From the NCBI GenBank assembly GCA_017380275.1, contig JAFOEH010000217.1, forward strand, positions 1 to 6,076: a stretch of DNA of 6,076 nt. The letters run 5' to 3'. The position numbers were made by a program, and so were the translations under genes. Source of the stretch: Alistipes sp. GTDB taxonomy: Bacteria > Bacteroidota > Bacteroidia > Bacteroidales > Rikenellaceae. Of the stretch, positions 5,235-6,076 are shown one piece after another; the first letter of the stretch is position 1; each line of letters opens with the position of its first letter. The notes beneath the pieces are model-generated. The model saw only the letters and a program-made list of their open reading frames with translations, was not told the DNA's origin and made no database searches.

Positions 5235-5878
5235 TACGTATAGCACTGGTCGATGATCACGCCCTGTTTCGTCGAGGGCTGCGCCTGCTTCTGGAGTCGC
5301 ATCCCGACTTCGAGGTTGTGGCCGATGCAGCCAGCGGCGAGGAGTTCCTCGCTGAGGTGGAGCGTCTGCGTCCCGATGTGGTCTTTATGGACTACGCGAT
5401 GCCGGGGCTGAACGGAGCCGCCACCACCGAGCGGGCATTGGCCCTCAGGCCCGAGCTGAAGGTGATCTCGCTCTCGATGTTTGGCGACAATGCCTACTAC
5501 TCGTCGATGGCCTCGAGCGGTGCGCGTGGCTTCTTGCTCAAGGACTCCGAGTTCGATGAGGTTGTCGAGGCTGTCGAGACGCTCTGTGCCGGAGGAACGT
5601 ATATGAGTGAGTCGCTGATGAGGTCGCTCTCGCAGTCGATTCGCTCGGTGCAGAATCCTGTGCCCGCTGTTGCCGAGACGGATCTGCTCTCGGAGCGCGA
5701 GGTGGAGATTCTGGTGGGAATATGTCAAGGGCTCTCGACGCAGGAGATTGCCGACCGATGCTTCATATCGAAGCGTACGGTGGATAAGCATCGTGCCAAC
5801 ATCCTGGAGAAGAGCGGCTGTAAGAATACGGCAAGTCTGGTGGTCTATGCCATCCGTCAGGGCTTGGTCGAGGTATAA
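5231..5878 (+). CDS. Response regulator, NarL/FixJ family (REC + LuxR-type HTH)
   Basis: The 215-residue product is a DNA-binding transcription regulator activated by phosphorylation. The receiver domain (1 to about 120) has the acidic pair D8/D9, phosphoacceptor D54 in VVFMDYAMPG, the switch serine S82 (ISLSMF) and conserved K104 in FLLKD. After a linker (about 125-148), the LuxR-type helix-turn-helix spans about 151-212: LSEREVEIL, GLSTQEIADRCFISKRTV as the recognition region, then DKHRANILEKSGCKN. The start is set by the ATGA overlap with the kinase, its evident partner. No binding site can be assigned from the window; the downstream ABC gene is the obvious candidate target, along with its own operon. 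Confidence 0.95.
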   Translation: MIRIALVDDHALFRRGLRLLLESHPDFEVVADAASGEEFLAEVERLRPDVVFMDYAMPGLNGAATTERALALRPELKVISLSMFGDNAYYSSMASSGARGFLLKDSEFDEVVEAVETLCAGGTYMSESLMRSLSQSIRSVQNPVPAVAETDLLSEREVEILVGICQGLSTQEIADRCFISKRTVDKHRANILEKSGCKNTASLVVYAIRQGLVEV

Positions 5879-5889
5879 GGATTAAGAGT

Positions 5890-6076
5890 ATGCAGAGAAG
5901 AAACATCGAAGATATCAAGGATATAAGGATCGGCTACTACCTTCGCTGGTTGTGGGCCGAGGCGTCGGCCGTGCGCACGCGCATCGTTCTGCGCGCTATT
6001 GTGGGTATGGTGAATGTGATGCTGTCGTTGCTGTTCGTGTGGCTCAGCAAGAGACTTATCGACATCGCTACGGGCG
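5890..6076 (+). CDS. ABC exporter-like protein (permease part), N-terminal fragment
   Basis: The open frame runs from the ATG at 5890 to the window edge (62 full codons). It begins with a hydrophilic, charged stretch (MQRRNIEDIKDIRIGYYLRW, residues 1-20). A basic region (VRTRIVLRAI) and a first transmembrane helix (about 36-53, GMVNVMLSLLFVWLSKRLID) follow, ending in SKRLIDIATG. That pattern, TM1 followed by 'K/G-x-LID', is typical of the start of fused membrane-ATPase ABC exporters in Bacteroidota. No ATPase motif can be seen because the gene is cut, so the family call rests on this short region. It starts 11 bp after the regulator stop, with an AAGGA-like sequence overlapping that stop, and so is probably in the same operon. 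A role as the output or partner of the two-component system is inferred from position only. Confidence 0.62.
   Translation, partial: MQRRNIEDIKDIRIGYYLRWLWAEASAVRTRIVLRAIVGMVNVMLSLLFVWLSKRLIDIATG

Noticed and set aside
5225..5791. Long open frame antisense to the response regulator (188 codons)
   Set aside because: It mirrors the codon bias of the regulator on the other strand; its translation is His/Arg/Leu-rich with no domain, and the sense gene is unambiguous.
1..6076. CRISPR arrays, tRNA or rRNA genes, insertion-sequence transposase, toxin-antitoxin or phage genes
   Set aside because: Looked for on both strands; no repeat-spacer array, cloverleaf, transposase or phage protein is present.

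Overview
The window looks like chromosomal DNA from a member of Bacteroidota, probably order Bacteroidales. A moderately GC-rich gut genus such as Alistipes (Rikenellaceae) would fit, but that genus call is an inference. The support is a set of Bacteroidota-type promoters (-7 box TAnnTTTG, one with a correctly spaced TTTG -33 box), A-rich rather than Shine-Dalgarno-like sequence before most start codons, and protein sequences of RNase HII, SurE and L19 that read as Bacteroidales. I see no phage, plasmid, tRNA, rRNA or CRISPR signal. The gene content is mostly housekeeping, plus one signalling/transport block.

Layout. (1) 1-331, minus strand: the first 50 codons of rplS (ribosomal protein L19). 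A leader of about 145 nt precedes it, folds into two adjacent hairpins, and starts from a textbook Bacteroidota promoter. (2) 385-1380, minus: an unrecognised polytopic membrane protein, divergent from (3) 1466-2062, plus: rnhB (RNase HII). Its -7 box lies so close to the start codon that the mRNA is probably leaderless or nearly so. (4) 2097-2257: a convergent intergenic region with a strong, possibly bidirectional intrinsic terminator. Directly after it comes a 127-bp element with long imperfect terminal inverted repeats, one of which runs into the stop codon of the next gene. (5) 2255-3215, minus: a probable two-gene operon of a cupin D-lyxose/mannose-isomerase-like protein and a small VOC (glyoxalase-fold) protein. 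(6) 3216-3392: a divergent promoter region. (7) 3393-6076, plus: surE (5'/3'-nucleotidase), then a NarL-type two-component pair (membrane histidine kinase and LuxR-type response regulator, overlapping by 4 bp), then the start of an ABC-exporter-like protein cut by the window edge.

How they work together. The isomerase and VOC protein are probably co-transcribed and may act on the same sugar or sugar-derived metabolite. The kinase and regulator form a phosphorelay. The ABC protein 11 bp downstream is a natural candidate target or partner, possibly sensing or exporting something at the membrane. No promoter-like box is visible between surE and the kinase, so 3393-6076 may be a single transcription unit. 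The two most notable non-coding signals are the 127-bp inverted-repeat element and the structured rplS leader.
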